Shown here: positions 1 to 8,578 of the stretch, one piece after another
Layout: each line of letters starts with the position of its first letter
How positions within the stretch are numbered: position 1 is the stretch's first letter
DNA from: Brevibacillus formosus
GTDB taxonomy: Bacteria; Bacillota; Bacilli; Brevibacillales; Brevibacillaceae
Reading direction: 5' to 3'
DNA: 54,728 nucleotides
Assembly: GCF_003013405.1 (NCBI RefSeq)
Contig: NZ_PXZL01000019.1
Location: 1-54,728 of the forward strand
Made by a program: the position numbers and the translations under genes
Notes under the pieces: generated by a model
Database searches by the model: none
Seen by the model: the letters and a program-made list of their open reading frames with translations, nothing else
What the model was told of the DNA's origin: nothing

Positions 1-61
1 AATCATGAGGTTCTTCAATTTATTAAGGCATTAAAAAATCGAATTACATGGAAAGCTCGTA

Positions 62-265
62 GAGGAAACAGGAGAAAAAAGCGAAGATCTTAGGGACACC
101 GACCGAGGCGCAATGAAAAAAAGAGAAACAGGCTTTTAGCGTCCACCTCTGAGACGCCTCCTGAATGGACCACTTTGGACGCGGGTTTCGCTTTTTTTCA
201 TGGAGCCGGGCAGTCAATCCCCCAGCGGGTGGCCCTAGAAGCTGAGCGTTTTCTCCTGTTTCCTC
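62..265. repeat. Palindromic intergenic repeat R1, copy 1
   Basis: This is a long nested palindrome. The outer arms at 62-78 and 249-265 are perfect 17-bp inverted repeats (GAGGAAACAGGAGAAAA and its complement). An inner pair at 113-129 and 185-201 matches at 16 of 17 positions, and GCGTCCA/TGGACGC at 139-145 and 176-182 closes the centre. A second copy lies at 39465-39666 with the same order of blocks. It fills the 327-bp gap before the TspO-like gene. Reading frames through it are by-products of the palindrome. It may be a MITE-like element or a structured RNA; no transposase is nearby. Confidence 0.85.
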
Positions 266-327
266 CCCGGCACTCCAGCAACATAGCAAAAAGTTTTTAA
301 TACCAAAAAGAAATCTCTGAAACTAGC

Positions 328-849
328 ATGAAAACAGAAGGACCACTCATAGATATAGAAGAGAAAGAAGAGGAAAGGGTGACTACCTGGATGAGATTGG
401 TGCACTATAGTCTTCTATTTCTTGCGGGAGTGGTCCTCTATTCACTAGGTGGAATTGCTTTTCCAGACGGTGGGGCCTGGTATGATTCCCTGGACAAGCC
501 AGATGGAACACCACCAATTTACTTGCTTCGTATCATCTGGCTCATTTTATATGCACTCATAGCATGGTCGTTACTGATTTTAATTCGAACGAGGCAGATA
601 GACCGCGAGCTTTTGCTTTTATATGGGATCAATTGGTTTTTTCATCAACTTTTTTTCGTGTTGTTTATCGGTTATCAACTGCTCGTATTGGCTGCGCTGG
701 ATACCATTTTGGTGATGTATTCGGCATGGGTGCTGATTCGCGCCATTCGTCCCCACCACAAAATCGCATCCTCGCTGCTCATTCCTTATTTCATGTGGAG
801 CGTGTTTGCGATGTGTCTCGCGATTGGCTTCTGCCTACGCAACCTGTGA
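328..849 (+). CDS. TspO/MBR family membrane protein
   Basis: The 173-residue protein looks like a TspO/MBR (tryptophan-rich sensory/translocator) family member. It has five hydrophobic segments. The family-like motif WYDSLDKPDGTPP follows helix 1, a NWFFHQLFF stretch sits in helix 3, and LLIPYFMWSVFA in the last helix resembles the family's L-P-Y-xx-W signature. TspO proteins bind porphyrins and related ligands in the membrane. The first 20 residues are unusually acidic for the family, and the ATG at 328 has no clear Shine-Dalgarno. An internal ATG at 391, behind AGGAAAGG, would give a more typical start at MRLVHYS. The gene converges on mtaD with 12 bp between stops and no hairpin terminator. 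The family is fairly sure; ligand and role are unknown. Confidence 0.75.
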   Translation: MKTEGPLIDIEEKEEERVTTWMRLVHYSLLFLAGVVLYSLGGIAFPDGGAWYDSLDKPDGTPPIYLLRIIWLILYALIAWSLLILIRTRQIDRELLLLYGINWFFHQLFFVLFIGYQLLVLAALDTILVMYSAWVLIRAIRPHHKIASSLLIPYFMWSVFAMCLAIGFCLRNL

Positions 850-861
850 GTACATAAGCAA

Positions 862-2154
862 TTACAGGCCCTCGACGAGTCGTCTGGCTCGTGCTGTGGC
901 TTCTCTCTTTACTTCCTCCCAATGGAGGGTTTGGAATTGGCGTTGATGCATCAAAATTTCTCCGTTCACAATGGTTGTATCCACATCGGCTCCCGTCGCG
1001 CTGTATGCAAGCAGGGCAGGGATGTCAAGGACAGGCTGCAGGTGTGGTTTATCCAGATCGATCAGGATGAGATCAGCTCGCTTTCCGGCTTCCAGTGTTC
1101 CGACCTCGTGATCGATCGCAAGCAATTTCGCACTTTCGATGGTAGCCATGCGCAAGGCCGCTTCGGCAGGCAGTACCGTCGGATCACCGTGCTTGAGCTT
1201 TTGCATCCAAGTCGCGGCTTTGATCTCGGCAAACATATCGAGAGTCGTGGCACTGCCAGCACCGTCTGTTCCCATCCCGACAGTGACCCCAGCCTCGATC
1301 AGCTCTCTGACAGGGGCGATGCCGCAGCCCAGCTTCAAATTGCTGACAGGATTATGTGCGACACCGCCTCTCATCCCGCGAAGAAGCGCGACATCGGATT
1401 CATTCAGATGAACAACATGCGCGAGCAAGACGTGCGTATCGTGGAACATGCCCAGTTCATGCAAATACTCCGTGGGAGTCTGATTGTACTTGGCCCGAAT
1501 TTTTTCTCCTTCCTCAACCGTTTCAGCCAGATGGATGTGGAGCGGGATTTGGCGCTTGCAGGCAAGCTCGATGACTCCTTGTAAAGGCTTCGGCGGGCAT
1601 GTATAAGGAGCGTGCGGACCGAGCATCGTTGTAATTCTGCCATCGCCAGCCCCCGTCCAGTTGTCGATGAGGTCCAAGGCTTCGGCCATTCGTCGTCCTC
1701 CGTCATCCTCGAGAAAGACCATGCCGCGAGTCAAGGAAGCTCTTATCCCGGAATCAAGTACAGCTTGGGCAACAGCATCCATATGCACGTACATATCGGC
1801 AAAAGCGGTCGTCCCAGAAGCGATCATTTCCGCGATCCCCAGTGTCGTTCCCCAGTAGACATCTTCTCTTGTCATCCGTGCTTCCGCCGGGAGCATCTTT
1901 TTGTCCAACCAATCCATCAGCTTGAGATCATCGGAAAAAGCACGCAGCAAAGACATGCTGGCATGGTTGTGCGCGTTGATGAGACCTGGCATCGCTACCA
2001 TATTTTTAGCTAGAATGACACGGTCTGCTTCCTCTTCAATAGATGATCCTATTTTAGCGATTCGACCATCCACGATCCAAATATCTCCGAGAAATGGCTT
2101 CTCTCCTTCAACCATCGTCAATATCATGCAGTCTTTAATCAGTAACGTTTTCAT
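862..2154 (-). CDS. mtaD: 5-methylthioadenosine/S-adenosylhomocysteine deaminase
   Basis: This 430-residue amidohydrolase resembles MtaD, which deaminates 5'-methylthioadenosine and S-adenosylhomocysteine to the inosyl forms in methionine/SAM salvage. The metal ligands are visible: H62 and H64 in NAHNHASMSL, the third His in HIHLAET (about residue 205), a fourth in LLAHVVHL, and the catalytic Asp in GTDGAGSA (about 295). The N-terminal and C-terminal beta-sandwich pieces (GKRADLILIDLD) frame the barrel. The length is normal for the family. The start is supported by AAAAGGAGAA eight bases upstream. Guanine deaminase or another aminohydrolase is less likely, because the DMFAEIKAATWMQK stretch and overall architecture fit MtaD. 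It appears monocistronic. Confidence 0.88.
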   Translation of the reverse strand: MKTLLIKDCMILTMVEGEKPFLGDIWIVDGRIAKIGSSIEEEADRVILAKNMVAMPGLINAHNHASMSLLRAFSDDLKLMDWLDKKMLPAEARMTREDVYWGTTLGIAEMIASGTTAFADMYVHMDAVAQAVLDSGIRASLTRGMVFLEDDGGRRMAEALDLIDNWTGAGDGRITTMLGPHAPYTCPPKPLQGVIELACKRQIPLHIHLAETVEEGEKIRAKYNQTPTEYLHELGMFHDTHVLLAHVVHLNESDVALLRGMRGGVAHNPVSNLKLGCGIAPVRELIEAGVTVGMGTDGAGSATTLDMFAEIKAATWMQKLKHGDPTVLPAEAALRMATIESAKLLAIDHEVGTLEAGKRADLILIDLDKPHLQPVLDIPALLAYSATGADVDTTIVNGEILMHQRQFQTLHWEEVKREATARARRLVEGL

Positions 2155-2308
2155 GGGAAAATTCTCCTTTTGATTCCTGGTAGCGATGCAAGCGTAAAGC
2201 TTGACGCCGCGAGAAAGTCAAGGAGGGAATTTTTTGAAAAAGGGAGAACAAATTCAGAAGAGTTGTACTGAGCTTCGCGGATTTGAAATATTGTTTATTA
2301 GATAACAA

Positions 2309-2341
2309 TTGACTAAAGAAATAATGCTACATAAAATGTAG
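2309..2341 (+). promoter_or_regulatory. Sigma-A promoter with overlapping RpiR-type operator
   Basis: TTGACT (2309-2314) and TAAAAT (2332-2337) are separated by 17 bp. A perfect 6-3-6 palindrome, CTACAT-AAA-ATGTAG (2327-2341), covers the -10 element. A repressor there would block RNA polymerase, so the first gene of the operon, an RpiR-type regulator, probably regulates its own operon. The promoter and palindrome are seen directly; the identity of the regulator is inference. Confidence 0.7.
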
Positions 2342-2363
2342 ATAAGATTTGGGGGAGAAAGAG

Positions 2364-3230
2364 ATGTCACATATGTTAAATGGAGGGCTTGTCGGCCTGC
2401 AAGCAATCTTGGATCAATTGAAGCCTTCGGAGCGAAAAGTCGCTGATTATATCCTGGCTCACCCGGAAGATGTCGTGAAGCTATCTGTCCAAAAATTGGC
2501 GGAATATAGTGGGGTATCCGAGGCGACGATTATCCGTTTGGCTCGCTCTCTTAATATGAAGGGATATCAGGAGCTAAAGCTGCGTGTCGCGGGAGATTTG
2601 ACGAAACAGACGGCGATAGGCAGCTATCAGGAGATTATGATGGAGGGGTCAGTTGAATCGATTATGCAAGCGGTCAGCTGGAACAATATTCAATCCATCC
2701 AGGATACGCTCTCCGTCTTGTCCAACGAAGAAGTAAAGAAAGCAGTCGACGTGCTGTCGGTAGCCAGAAAGATCGATGTCTACGGCGTCGGTGCATCGGC
2801 AGTCATTGCCGACGACATCCGGCAAAAATTTTCGCGGATTAATTTGTGGTGCGAGGCTTATTCGGATTTTCACGCACAATTGACATCGGCAGTCACTTTA
2901 ACGGAAAAAGACGTGGTTATCGGCATATCTTATTCAGGACAGACCGAAGACATTATTCAATCGTTGACGGAGGCCAAGCAGCAGGGAGCGACCATCATTA
3001 CCCTGACGAAATTCGGTCCCTCGCCAGTAGCCGAACTAGCCAACATTCGGCTGTTCACCAGCTCGGTGGAAAAAAGCATTCGCAGCGGAGCCATGGCTTC
3101 ACGCATTGCCCAATTGAACGTCATCGATATTTTGTTTATTACCATGATCAGCAGGATGCAAGAGCAAGTCATTCCCCTGTTGGAAAAATCAAGGCTTGCT
3201 GTCAGTCGGACGAAACGCTCGTCGACGTAG
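2364..3230 (+). CDS. RpiR/MurR-family transcriptional regulator
   Basis: The 288-residue protein has an N-terminal helix-turn-helix of the RpiR type (about residues 10-80, with VQKLAEYSGVSEATIIRLAR) and a C-terminal SIS sugar-phosphate binding domain (about 120-260, with the YSGQTEDIIQSL phosphate loop). This is the architecture of MurR/GlvR/RpiR regulators, which respond to phosphosugars. The ATG at 2364 is chosen because GGGGGAGAAAGAG lies directly upstream; a TTG 15 bases earlier has no ribosome site. It heads an operon with a serine hydrolase, sugar ABC transporter and sugar kinase, much as MurR accompanies MurNAc use genes in B. subtilis. MurNAc-6-P or a related amino-sugar phosphate is the likely effector, by context only. 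Confidence 0.85.
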   Translation: MSHMLNGGLVGLQAILDQLKPSERKVADYILAHPEDVVKLSVQKLAEYSGVSEATIIRLARSLNMKGYQELKLRVAGDLTKQTAIGSYQEIMMEGSVESIMQAVSWNNIQSIQDTLSVLSNEEVKKAVDVLSVARKIDVYGVGASAVIADDIRQKFSRINLWCEAYSDFHAQLTSAVTLTEKDVVIGISYSGQTEDIIQSLTEAKQQGATIITLTKFGPSPVAELANIRLFTSSVEKSIRSGAMASRIAQLNVIDILFITMISRMQEQVIPLLEKSRLAVSRTKRSST

Positions 3231-3247
3231 GAGAAGGGAGGGAAGAC

Positions 3248-4285
3248 ATGGACGATCTGGAGTTGCTTTTACAAGGATGGGTGGACAACGGTTTGTTACC
3301 GGGAGCTGCCTTGCGGATCGTGCGAGATCGTCGTATCTGGTATGCGTGTGATGTCGGAACGACGAGTATCGCCAAAGACCAGCGGGTGACGCCGGATACC
3401 ATGTTTGATCTGGCGTCACTCACCAAAGTGACGGCGACGATGCCTGCTATCCTCTTGCTCGTGCAGGAGGGAGTGGTAGAGCTGGATGATCAGATTGGTC
3501 GGTTTTTCCCCGATTGTCCCGCTGACAAAAAGCGGATCACACTCGCGCAGCTGCTTGCGCATACCTCAGGAATGCCGGCAGATTTGGCAGAGAGAAGGCG
3601 CGATAGCCAGATTGATTTGCCAGAGCTGTTGTATGCGCAAAAATTGATTCACGAGCCAGGGGCCCAGGTGGTTTACAGTGATTTAGGCATGATCTGGCTG
3701 GGCCTCGTTATCGAGCTGGTAACAGGAGAGCGCTTGGACCAGTTTGTTACCCGGCGCATATTCACCCCATTGGGCATGGCACATACCGTTTTCTGTCCAA
3801 ACCAGCGGATTTATCGGAATATTGCGTCTACTGAATGTTGTAGCCTCACCAAATCCTACATCACAGGCGAGGTTCATGATGAGAAAGCATTTGCGATGGG
3901 AGGGGTTGCCGGACATGCTGGACTTTTCTCAACGGCTGACGATCTTTGCCGATACGCGATGAGCTGGTTGTACCAAGATCCTCGAATACTTTCGAGCGAA
4001 TGGTACGAACTGGCGATTCGCAATCATACAGAGCAAGCAGGGGGGAGTAGAGGGTATGGCTGGGAGCTCAATCAAGCTTCCACCACGTTGAGCTGTGGAA
4101 GCGGCTTTCATCGTAAGAGCTTTGGGCATACGGGCTTTACTGGTACCAGTATGTGGATCGACCCAGAGCAACAGTTTGCTGTCATCTTTCTCACTAACGC
4201 CGTTCATCTAGGCCGCAATCATCAGCTTCGGCAATTACGTCCGATCTTGCACGATGCTGTTACGGCCCAGCTTTTGCAGACCTAA
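3248..4285 (+). CDS. Beta-lactamase-fold serine hydrolase (AmiE/YbbE-like)
   Basis: This 345-residue protein has the serine beta-lactamase/penicillin-binding fold. The catalytic SxxK motif is in DLASLTKVTAT (about residue 57), the second motif is YSDLG (about 143), and the KTG-like element is HTGFTGTSMW (about 298). In B. subtilis a protein of this family (YbbE/AmiE) is encoded beside murR and nagZ and has been described as an N-acetylmuramyl-L-alanine amidase that strips peptide from muropeptides. The position here, 17 bp after the MurR-like regulator, suggests a similar role. No signal peptide is evident, so it would act in the cytoplasm. The start follows GGAGAAGGGAGGG; longer in-frame extensions run back through the regulator gene. 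An esterase role cannot be excluded. Confidence 0.78.
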   Translation: MDDLELLLQGWVDNGLLPGAALRIVRDRRIWYACDVGTTSIAKDQRVTPDTMFDLASLTKVTATMPAILLLVQEGVVELDDQIGRFFPDCPADKKRITLAQLLAHTSGMPADLAERRRDSQIDLPELLYAQKLIHEPGAQVVYSDLGMIWLGLVIELVTGERLDQFVTRRIFTPLGMAHTVFCPNQRIYRNIASTECCSLTKSYITGEVHDEKAFAMGGVAGHAGLFSTADDLCRYAMSWLYQDPRILSSEWYELAIRNHTEQAGGSRGYGWELNQASTTLSCGSGFHRKSFGHTGFTGTSMWIDPEQQFAVIFLTNAVHLGRNHQLRQLRPILHDAVTAQLLQT

Positions 4286-4310
4286 GGGAAGAAAAAGGGG
4301 AGGGTTTCGC

Positions 4311-5594
4311 ATGAAGCAATTTCGTTTTGGCTATGTAGCTTCAATCGTGTTGGCTGCGGTGATGGTGGTGACAGGATGTAGCAGTGGAGGAACCGAAACA
4401 GAGTCTGGCGGCGGGCAGGGTGGAGGACAGCAGGTAACACTCTCGATGCACAGTTGGCGCGTAGAAGACACCGAGGGCTACAAAGCCATCATCAAAGCTT
4501 TTGAGGCAGACAATCCGAATATCAAGATCGACTTCAAACCATTCAAAGCAACGGAATACAATACCATCCTCAACACGGCGCTCCAAAGCGACAGTGGCCC
4601 AGATATTTTGCAGCTGCGTCCCTACGCTCCGGGTATTACCCTGGCTGAAGCTGGACATCTGGAGCCTCTCGACAATGTGCCAGGCATATCTACCATACCA
4701 AAAGACGTCCTCGCAGCCGCCACAGGTAAAGACGGTAAAGTCTACGGTGTCCCACTATCCCTGAACTCCACGCAATTTTACTATAACAAGAAAATCTTCG
4801 AGCAAAATGGCCTCCAGGCACCGAAAAGCTGGGATGAGCTGATCGCAACAGCCAAAACATTGAAAGAGAAAGGAATCGTCCCGATCTCATTCGGAGCAAA
4901 GGAAGGCTGGCTCCTCTCTCTCAGTCATGGTGTGATTGCCCCAGCTAGCTACAGCGGAACGGACTATCTCGACAAGCTGCTAAAAGGAGAAAGTGACTTA
5001 AAAAGCGCCGAGTTCCTTCAATCCGTGCAGCGTATGCAAGAACTTATTCCTTATTTCCCGGAAAATTATGTGGGTCTCGAATTGAATGATATGCGGACGT
5101 TGTTCGCCACGGAAAAAGCAGCGATGTTCATCAATGGCAGCTTTGAACTGGAAGGCATCAAAAAGCTCAACCCCGATTTGCCACTTGATTTCTTCCCAAT
5201 GCCAACCAATGACGGAAAACAAGTCCTGACAACCTGGGTCGATGGTTCCTATGCCGTCAATGCCAAGTCCAAACACAAGAAAGAAGCATTGAAGTTCATG
5301 GAATTCATGGCGACGAAAAAGTTTGGGGAGCTATTCGCCAATCAGTTCAAACGAATCAGCGCGGTGCCAGGTGTATCGACAGACGATCCGCTGGTAAACA
5401 AGATGGCAGAGCTGTCCCAATCAAGCGCCACACCCTATTTGATGGTCGTCAACTTCGCGGAAGGAAAACCAACCACGAAGCAAACATTGGAAAACGCCCT
5501 CCAAGGCATGTATTTAGGCAAGCTCACCCCTGAGCAGGTCGTAGAAGAAGTACAAAAGTCGGCGGCTACCTGGTTTCCTCCCTTTAAAAAGTAG
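4311..5594 (+). CDS. ABC transporter sugar-binding lipoprotein
   Basis: The 427-residue protein is a family 1 extracellular solute-binding lipoprotein. A signal peptide ends in a lipobox (VVTGC, acylated Cys at about residue 22), followed by a Gly/Ser-rich linker and the binding domain, with typical stretches VYGVPLSLNSTQFYYNKKIF and WVDGSYAVNAKSKHK. It should sit on the outer face of the membrane and deliver a sugar to the two permeases that follow. The start at 4311 gives the proper signal peptide and follows AAAAAGGGGAGGG. No ATPase gene is present in the operon, so the transporter probably uses a shared MsmX/MsiK-like ATPase encoded elsewhere. Substrate is inferred from context as an amino sugar or a GlcNAc/MurNAc saccharide. 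Confidence 0.88.
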   Translation: MKQFRFGYVASIVLAAVMVVTGCSSGGTETESGGGQGGGQQVTLSMHSWRVEDTEGYKAIIKAFEADNPNIKIDFKPFKATEYNTILNTALQSDSGPDILQLRPYAPGITLAEAGHLEPLDNVPGISTIPKDVLAAATGKDGKVYGVPLSLNSTQFYYNKKIFEQNGLQAPKSWDELIATAKTLKEKGIVPISFGAKEGWLLSLSHGVIAPASYSGTDYLDKLLKGESDLKSAEFLQSVQRMQELIPYFPENYVGLELNDMRTLFATEKAAMFINGSFELEGIKKLNPDLPLDFFPMPTNDGKQVLTTWVDGSYAVNAKSKHKKEALKFMEFMATKKFGELFANQFKRISAVPGVSTDDPLVNKMAELSQSSATPYLMVVNFAEGKPTTKQTLENALQGMYLGKLTPEQVVEEVQKSAATWFPPFKK

Positions 5595-5614
5595 AAAATA
5601 GCAGATGGAAAAGG

Positions 5615-5643
5615 GGGAGTGGACCTGAACGAGGTTCACTCCC
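5615..5643 (+). other. Intercistronic stem-loop after binding-protein gene
   Basis: The 5' arm at 5615-5625 pairs with 5633-5643 over 11 bp (one G-U) around a 7-base loop. No T-run follows, so it is not a standard terminator. Hairpins at this place, between a binding-protein gene and its permease genes, commonly stabilise the upstream mRNA segment so that more binding protein than permease is made. Confidence 0.6.
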
Positions 5644-5681
5644 GCCTTCTGAACAGGCCGCGATGATTTTCGTAAGAAGGG

Positions 5682-6626
5682 GTGAGTATCATCGAGACGG
5701 TAAACAAGAAAAGCATTCGAACAAAGGGGCAGATGCGCTGGCTGATTCACTTGTTTCCGCTGCCCGCGCTTGTTATTTATACGTTGTTTGTCGTGTATCC
5801 AATCTTTTCGGCATTTTTATACAGCCTGTACGACTGGAATGGCATCAAGCGCGGAGTTTTTGTCGGACTGCAAAATTTCATTACGCTGTTTACGGTAGAG
5901 CCTTTCAACGAAATGTTTTGGAATGCTTTTCGGCATAACGTCTTCTACTTTGTGGTCGAAATGATTGTGCAAAATGGGATTGCCTTCGGACTGGCTTTTC
6001 TCATCTATCGCAAAATACGAGGTTCCGGGTTTCTCAAGATCGTTTATTTCATGCCAAGGCTGTTGTCTGTAATTGTAATTGGATTTTTGTGGAAGTTGAT
6101 TTTAAATCCGAATTACGGTGCGCTGAATAGCATTTTGGCAAAAATTGGTCTAGGGGAATGGGCCAGACCATGGCTGGGTGACCCGGATACAGCGCTTCTC
6201 GCCATCATTTTGATTAACTGCTGGTTTGGCATAGGCTTTGCCATGCTGATCTTTTTGGCGGGACTTCAGTCGATCCCGGAGGATTTGATAGAGGCGGCGA
6301 GGTTGGATGGAGCAACAGGCTTGCGGATGCTGTGGAAAATGATTTTGCCGCTGTGTATGCCAGCGATCACGATTATGACGATATTTACGTTCATTCAGGC
6401 GTTTGAAGCGTTTGAGCTCGTCTACGCTATGCAAGGCTCGATGGGTGAGCCGTTTTATTCGACGGACACGCTGGCTGTTTACTTTTATCGCATGGCGTTT
6501 AGCAGCGGAGGTGGGGATGTCACGCTTGGACTCGGTTCGGCATTGGCTGTCGTGTTGTTTTTCATCGTCGGATCTGTGTCGGTGCTGTCACTCTATTTGA
6601 TGAGGAAACGAGAAGTCCAACACTAA
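5682..6626 (+). CDS. ABC sugar transporter permease (MalF/UgpA type)
   Basis: This is an integral membrane permease of about 314 residues with six hydrophobic segments. The EAA loop that contacts the ATPase is seen as EAARLDGATGLRMLWKMILP (about residues 205-225). The N-terminal segment LFPLPALVIYTLFVVYPIF is typical of the MalF/UgpA/LacF group. The start is uncertain: GTG at 5682 lies only a base or so after AGAAGG, while an internal ATG at 5733 follows AAAGGGG at 3 bp. The protein would form the transmembrane channel with the next gene product. Confidence 0.87.
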   Translation: MSIIETVNKKSIRTKGQMRWLIHLFPLPALVIYTLFVVYPIFSAFLYSLYDWNGIKRGVFVGLQNFITLFTVEPFNEMFWNAFRHNVFYFVVEMIVQNGIAFGLAFLIYRKIRGSGFLKIVYFMPRLLSVIVIGFLWKLILNPNYGALNSILAKIGLGEWARPWLGDPDTALLAIILINCWFGIGFAMLIFLAGLQSIPEDLIEAARLDGATGLRMLWKMILPLCMPAITIMTIFTFIQAFEAFELVYAMQGSMGEPFYSTDTLAVYFYRMAFSSGGGDVTLGLGSALAVVLFFIVGSVSVLSLYLMRKREVQH

Positions 6627-6659
6627 TTGCGTGTTCCTGAGTGGAAAGGAGGATGCGAT

Positions 6660-7484
6660 GTGAAAATGACTGTGGGTGGGAGAGCTGTATCTTATGTTTT
6701 GGCGTATTTATTTGCGTTAATCGCGCTATATCCGATCGTACTGATGATTTCTTCTTCCTTGAAAACAAATATGGAGATATTCGCGAGTCCGCTCTCCCTT
6801 CCGAAGACGTTTAGTCTGGATACGTACAAAAAGCTGTGGGAAGTCGTGCCTTTTGCTGACTTTTTATGGAACAGTGTATTCGTCAGTGTCCTATCTGTCT
6901 TGTTGATTACGGTTTTTTCTGCGATGGCAGCCTTTTACTTGTCGCGCTTTTCCTTTAAATGGACAGCGGGGCTCTACTTCTTTTTCATTATTGGCCTGAT
7001 GATTCCGATCAAGCTGGGGATCGTTCCCTTGTTTTTGCTGATGAAGAATCTCGGCCTTTTGAATTCATTGTGGTCACTGATTCTGATTTATACGGCGGGT
7101 GGCATTCCGATCTCTGTTTTTATTTTGACTGGCTTCTTTCGGACGTTGCCGATTGAGCTGGAGGAAGCGGCGCGGATCGATGGATGCAGCCATTTTCAGG
7201 TGTTTTGGCGCGTGCTTTTGCCGCTGATTCGACCGGCCTTGGCTACGGTGGTCATTATTAATTTTATCCATGCGTGGAACGACTTTTTCTTCCCGTTGAT
7301 TTTCATTCAAGAGGAAGCGCTCAAGACGATTCCGGTAGGCATGATGGTGCTGTTTGGAGAATATGAAACGGATTGGAGCCTGCTGTTTGCTGGGCTCACG
7401 TTGTCTGCTTTACCGATGATCGTCGTGTTTTTGATGGCATCGAGGCAGTTTATGGAGGGGTTGACGGCAGGTGCAGTCAAGTAA
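6660..7484 (+). CDS. ABC sugar transporter permease (MalG/UgpE type)
   Basis: The 274-residue protein is the second channel subunit, with six membrane segments and the EAA motif EEAARIDGCSHFQVFWRVLL (about residues 185-205), characteristic of MalG/AraQ/LacG proteins. The GTG start at 6660 lies 7 bp after a perfect AAAGGAGG; the upstream TTG and the ATG at 6666 are less well placed. Its 3' end overlaps the start of the kinase gene by 14 bp, which suggests translational coupling. With the preceding permease it would pass the imported sugar to the cytoplasm. Confidence 0.87.
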   Translation: MKMTVGGRAVSYVLAYLFALIALYPIVLMISSSLKTNMEIFASPLSLPKTFSLDTYKKLWEVVPFADFLWNSVFVSVLSVLLITVFSAMAAFYLSRFSFKWTAGLYFFFIIGLMIPIKLGIVPLFLLMKNLGLLNSLWSLILIYTAGGIPISVFILTGFFRTLPIELEEAARIDGCSHFQVFWRVLLPLIRPALATVVIINFIHAWNDFFFPLIFIQEEALKTIPVGMMVLFGEYETDWSLLFAGLTLSALPMIVVFLMASRQFMEGLTAGAVK

Positions 7485-8451
7485 TGGAGAAAAGTGGTTT
7501 ATTGGGATCGATGGGGGCGGAAGCAAAACCAGAGCAGCCATCTGCAATGAGGCGGGACAGGTAAGGGCAATTGTGGTGGGGGAATCATCAAACCCGCTTT
7601 CCAGAAGCTGGAGGGATGTGGAAGCTACTCTACGCCAACTCATTGATGCTGTGAGGATAAAGGCAGGTGCCAAAGCAGCGGAGGTAGCCGGTCTGTTTAT
7701 TGGGCTTGGTGGTGCAGATCGTCCGCAGATCAAGGAAAGAATTCAGCAATCCTTTGCTGATGAGTGGGGAGAACGGCTATTGATTGATAACGATGTCATC
7801 GCAGCTCTTTACGCGGGGACGTGGGGGCAGCCAGGCGTCGTTCTCCTTGCTGGTACGGGCTCGATTGCCTGTGCCTTTTCAAAAGAGGGGGCGCGGCATC
7901 GTGTAGGTGGATGGGGGTATCTGGTAGGGGATGAGGGCAGCGGGTTTGATTTGGGCAAAAAAGCGGCAAGCGCCGTATTGCGCGAATACGATGGGCGCGG
8001 TGAATCGACAGTACTGACGAGACTGTTTATGGACCACTATGGCGTCGAGCGTCCTGATGAGTTGATCAGCCTAATCTACGGGGGAAGCAATCCGCGGATG
8101 GAGCTGGCAAAAACGAGTCAACTCGTGGAACAAGCCGCAGCACTAGGTGATCCAGTGGCGAATGCATTGATCATGCAAGGAGTGGAGGATTTGCTAGAAT
8201 TAGCCGATGCTTGCTTAAAAAAGGTTCAGGAGCCTGTACCAGTCGTTTTGGCGGGAGGATTGTTAACGGCCAGTACAATCCTTCGCGAACAACTGATTGG
8301 GAGAGCTTCGTTTCAAACGATCATTCCCACGGTATCCCCTGTCGTCGGAGCGCTGGTAGCGGCTTTCACAAAGCTGGGCTTCGTTGTTGACGAAAAAAAG
8401 GCAGGGAAACTGCGTGTCAGTTCAGAGGTACTGGAAAAATCGCACAATTAA
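7471..8451 (+). CDS. BadF/NAGK-type amino-sugar kinase
   Basis: The 326-residue protein belongs to the ASKHA superfamily in the BadF/BadG/N-acetylglucosamine kinase group. The phosphate-1 loop is GIDGGGSKTRA (residues 11-21), the second is LLAGTGSIACAF (about 128-139), a VGDEGSGFDLG stretch follows (about 151-161), and an adenosine motif is LAGGLL near the C-terminus. MurK of Clostridium acetobutylicum, which phosphorylates MurNAc and GlcNAc, is in this group, so a similar ATP-dependent phosphorylation is likely. The GTG start follows GGAGGGG at about 10 bp and overlaps the permease gene. It ends the operon. The lack of a MurQ etherase gene in the window leaves the next step unseen. Confidence 0.83.
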   Translation: MQSSNGEKWFIGIDGGGSKTRAAICNEAGQVRAIVVGESSNPLSRSWRDVEATLRQLIDAVRIKAGAKAAEVAGLFIGLGGADRPQIKERIQQSFADEWGERLLIDNDVIAALYAGTWGQPGVVLLAGTGSIACAFSKEGARHRVGGWGYLVGDEGSGFDLGKKAASAVLREYDGRGESTVLTRLFMDHYGVERPDELISLIYGGSNPRMELAKTSQLVEQAAALGDPVANALIMQGVEDLLELADACLKKVQEPVPVVLAGGLLTASTILREQLIGRASFQTIIPTVSPVVGALVAAFTKLGFVVDEKKAGKLRVSSEVLEKSHN

Positions 8452-8578
8452 ATTTTCCGGGGGATGGAAACAACAGAACGAATAGGGTAAAATTGGGTGA
8501 GAATAGGATTTGAGAACGTTGTAGGCTATTTCCGTAATTTGGAGTAGCCGTTTTCTCGTCCCAGGAGGGAGGGGCACG

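Noticed and set aside
44..289. Minus-strand frame, and a similar one at 39459-39734
   Set aside because: Both lie within copies of palindromic repeat R1, which explains why they are open and similar.
2846..3247. N-terminal extension of the serine hydrolase
   Set aside because: It overlaps the regulator gene in another frame; the start at 3248 has a strong ribosome binding site and fits the family length.
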